Of a DNA stretch of 5,064 bases, positions 4,859-5,064 are shown one piece after another. The notes beneath the pieces were generated by a model. That model worked only from the letters and a program-made list of their open reading frames with translations. It had not been told where the DNA came from and searched no databases. Position 1 is the stretch's first letter; each line of letters starts with the position of its first letter. The stretch covers positions 1-5,064 of the forward strand of contig JAQGKJ010000522.1 of the NCBI GenBank assembly GCA_028290165.1, read 5' to 3'. This DNA comes from Bradyrhizobium sp. Its GTDB lineage: Bacteria; Pseudomonadota; Alphaproteobacteria; Rhizobiales; Xanthobacteraceae. The position numbers and the translations under genes are program-made.

Positions 4859-5064
4859 CTACGACTTGTTTTGCATCGGTATTGCAAACAAATCAACGCC
4901 TTGGCTACCCTCAAATTCCGGAAAAACCGGTCGAAAGACAAGAAAGTCGTCAATCGGAATTGGCTTGTCATCGGGATTGGGTACATCGATCCTATTGATA
5001 TATCTGACCCCTATGCGGACAACTTCTCGCCACCCGATGATTTTTTTCCAGACCGCCCAATTGA
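4859..5064 (-). CDS. 3' part of a TIGR04255-like family gene, running off the window and probably C-terminally shortened
   Basis: On the minus strand a frame is open from the right edge (first full codon at 5062) to TAG at 4861-4859, giving 67 residues with no internal stop. It reads NWAVWKKIIGWREVV, then RIGVRYINRIDVP (16-28), then IDDFLVFRPVFPEFEG. The arrangement W..W followed by R-I-x-V-R-Y-I-N-R-I-x-x-P and a DDFL..P..P stretch is what I know from the sporadically distributed TIGR04255 family, whose function is unknown. Those proteins usually continue well over 50 residues past the RYINRI motif; here only about 42 residues remain before the stop. The three-frame continuation beyond the stop shows nothing similar. 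It may therefore be a decayed or truncated copy, though a short natural version is possible. The stretch is more AT-rich than its neighbours, which fits acquired DNA. The N-terminus is outside the window. Confidence 0.68.
   Translation of the reverse strand, partial: NWAVWKKIIGWREVVRIGVRYINRIDVPNPDDKPIPIDDFLVFRPVFPEFEGSQGVDLFAIPMQNKS

Noticed and set aside
4845..4860. Second terminator: AGGGC/GCCCT stem (4845-4849 with 4856-4860) followed by a TTGTTTT stretch
   Set aside because: The stem is only 5 pairs and the T-rich stretch starts too far after it, and on the minus strand it overlaps the stop codon without a T-run.

Overview
The window looks like chromosomal DNA from an alphaproteobacterium of the Rhizobiales, most likely Bradyrhizobium or a close relative. 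I infer this from the GC-rich coding sequence, a BA14K-type secreted protein (a family typical of Rhizobiales), and the style of the efflux adaptor and sensor kinase. No rRNA, tRNA, complete IS element or CRISPR array is visible.

Layout. (1) Positions 3-608 hold the C-terminal part of an RND-efflux periplasmic adaptor. After 23 nt comes a 333-aa secreted Pro/Thr/Ser/Ala-rich protein of unknown function (632-1633), probably in the same operon. (2) Positions 1634-2045 (412 nt) have no convincing gene. They hold an AT-rich element (1756-1796) and two adjacent, very strong hairpins (1808-1854 and 1856-1916) that show the same C-rich loop. (3) Next is an OmpR-family response regulator (2046-2723) and its probable partner, a HAMP-containing sensor histidine kinase (about 2794-4161). 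(4) Positions 4162-4418 are non-coding and carry a hairpin and a second copy of the AT-rich element (4241-4280). A 103-aa secreted BA14K-like protein follows (4419-4730), closed by an intrinsic terminator at 4746-4776. (5) The right end has a (TAGC)4 tract. On the minus strand there is the 3' end of a gene with a TIGR04255-like signature (4859-5064, running off the window), apparently cut short at its C-terminus and more AT-rich than its neighbours.

Working together. The kinase and regulator form a textbook two-component pair. The AT-rich element lies upstream of both the regulator gene and the BA14K-like gene. This suggests, by inference only, that the two transcription units share a regulator, possibly this response regulator itself. 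The efflux adaptor and the Pro/Thr-rich protein both act outside the inner membrane and may be part of the same envelope response. The least explained parts are the twin hairpins at 1808-1916, the repeated element, and the secreted protein whose mature form has no basic residue.
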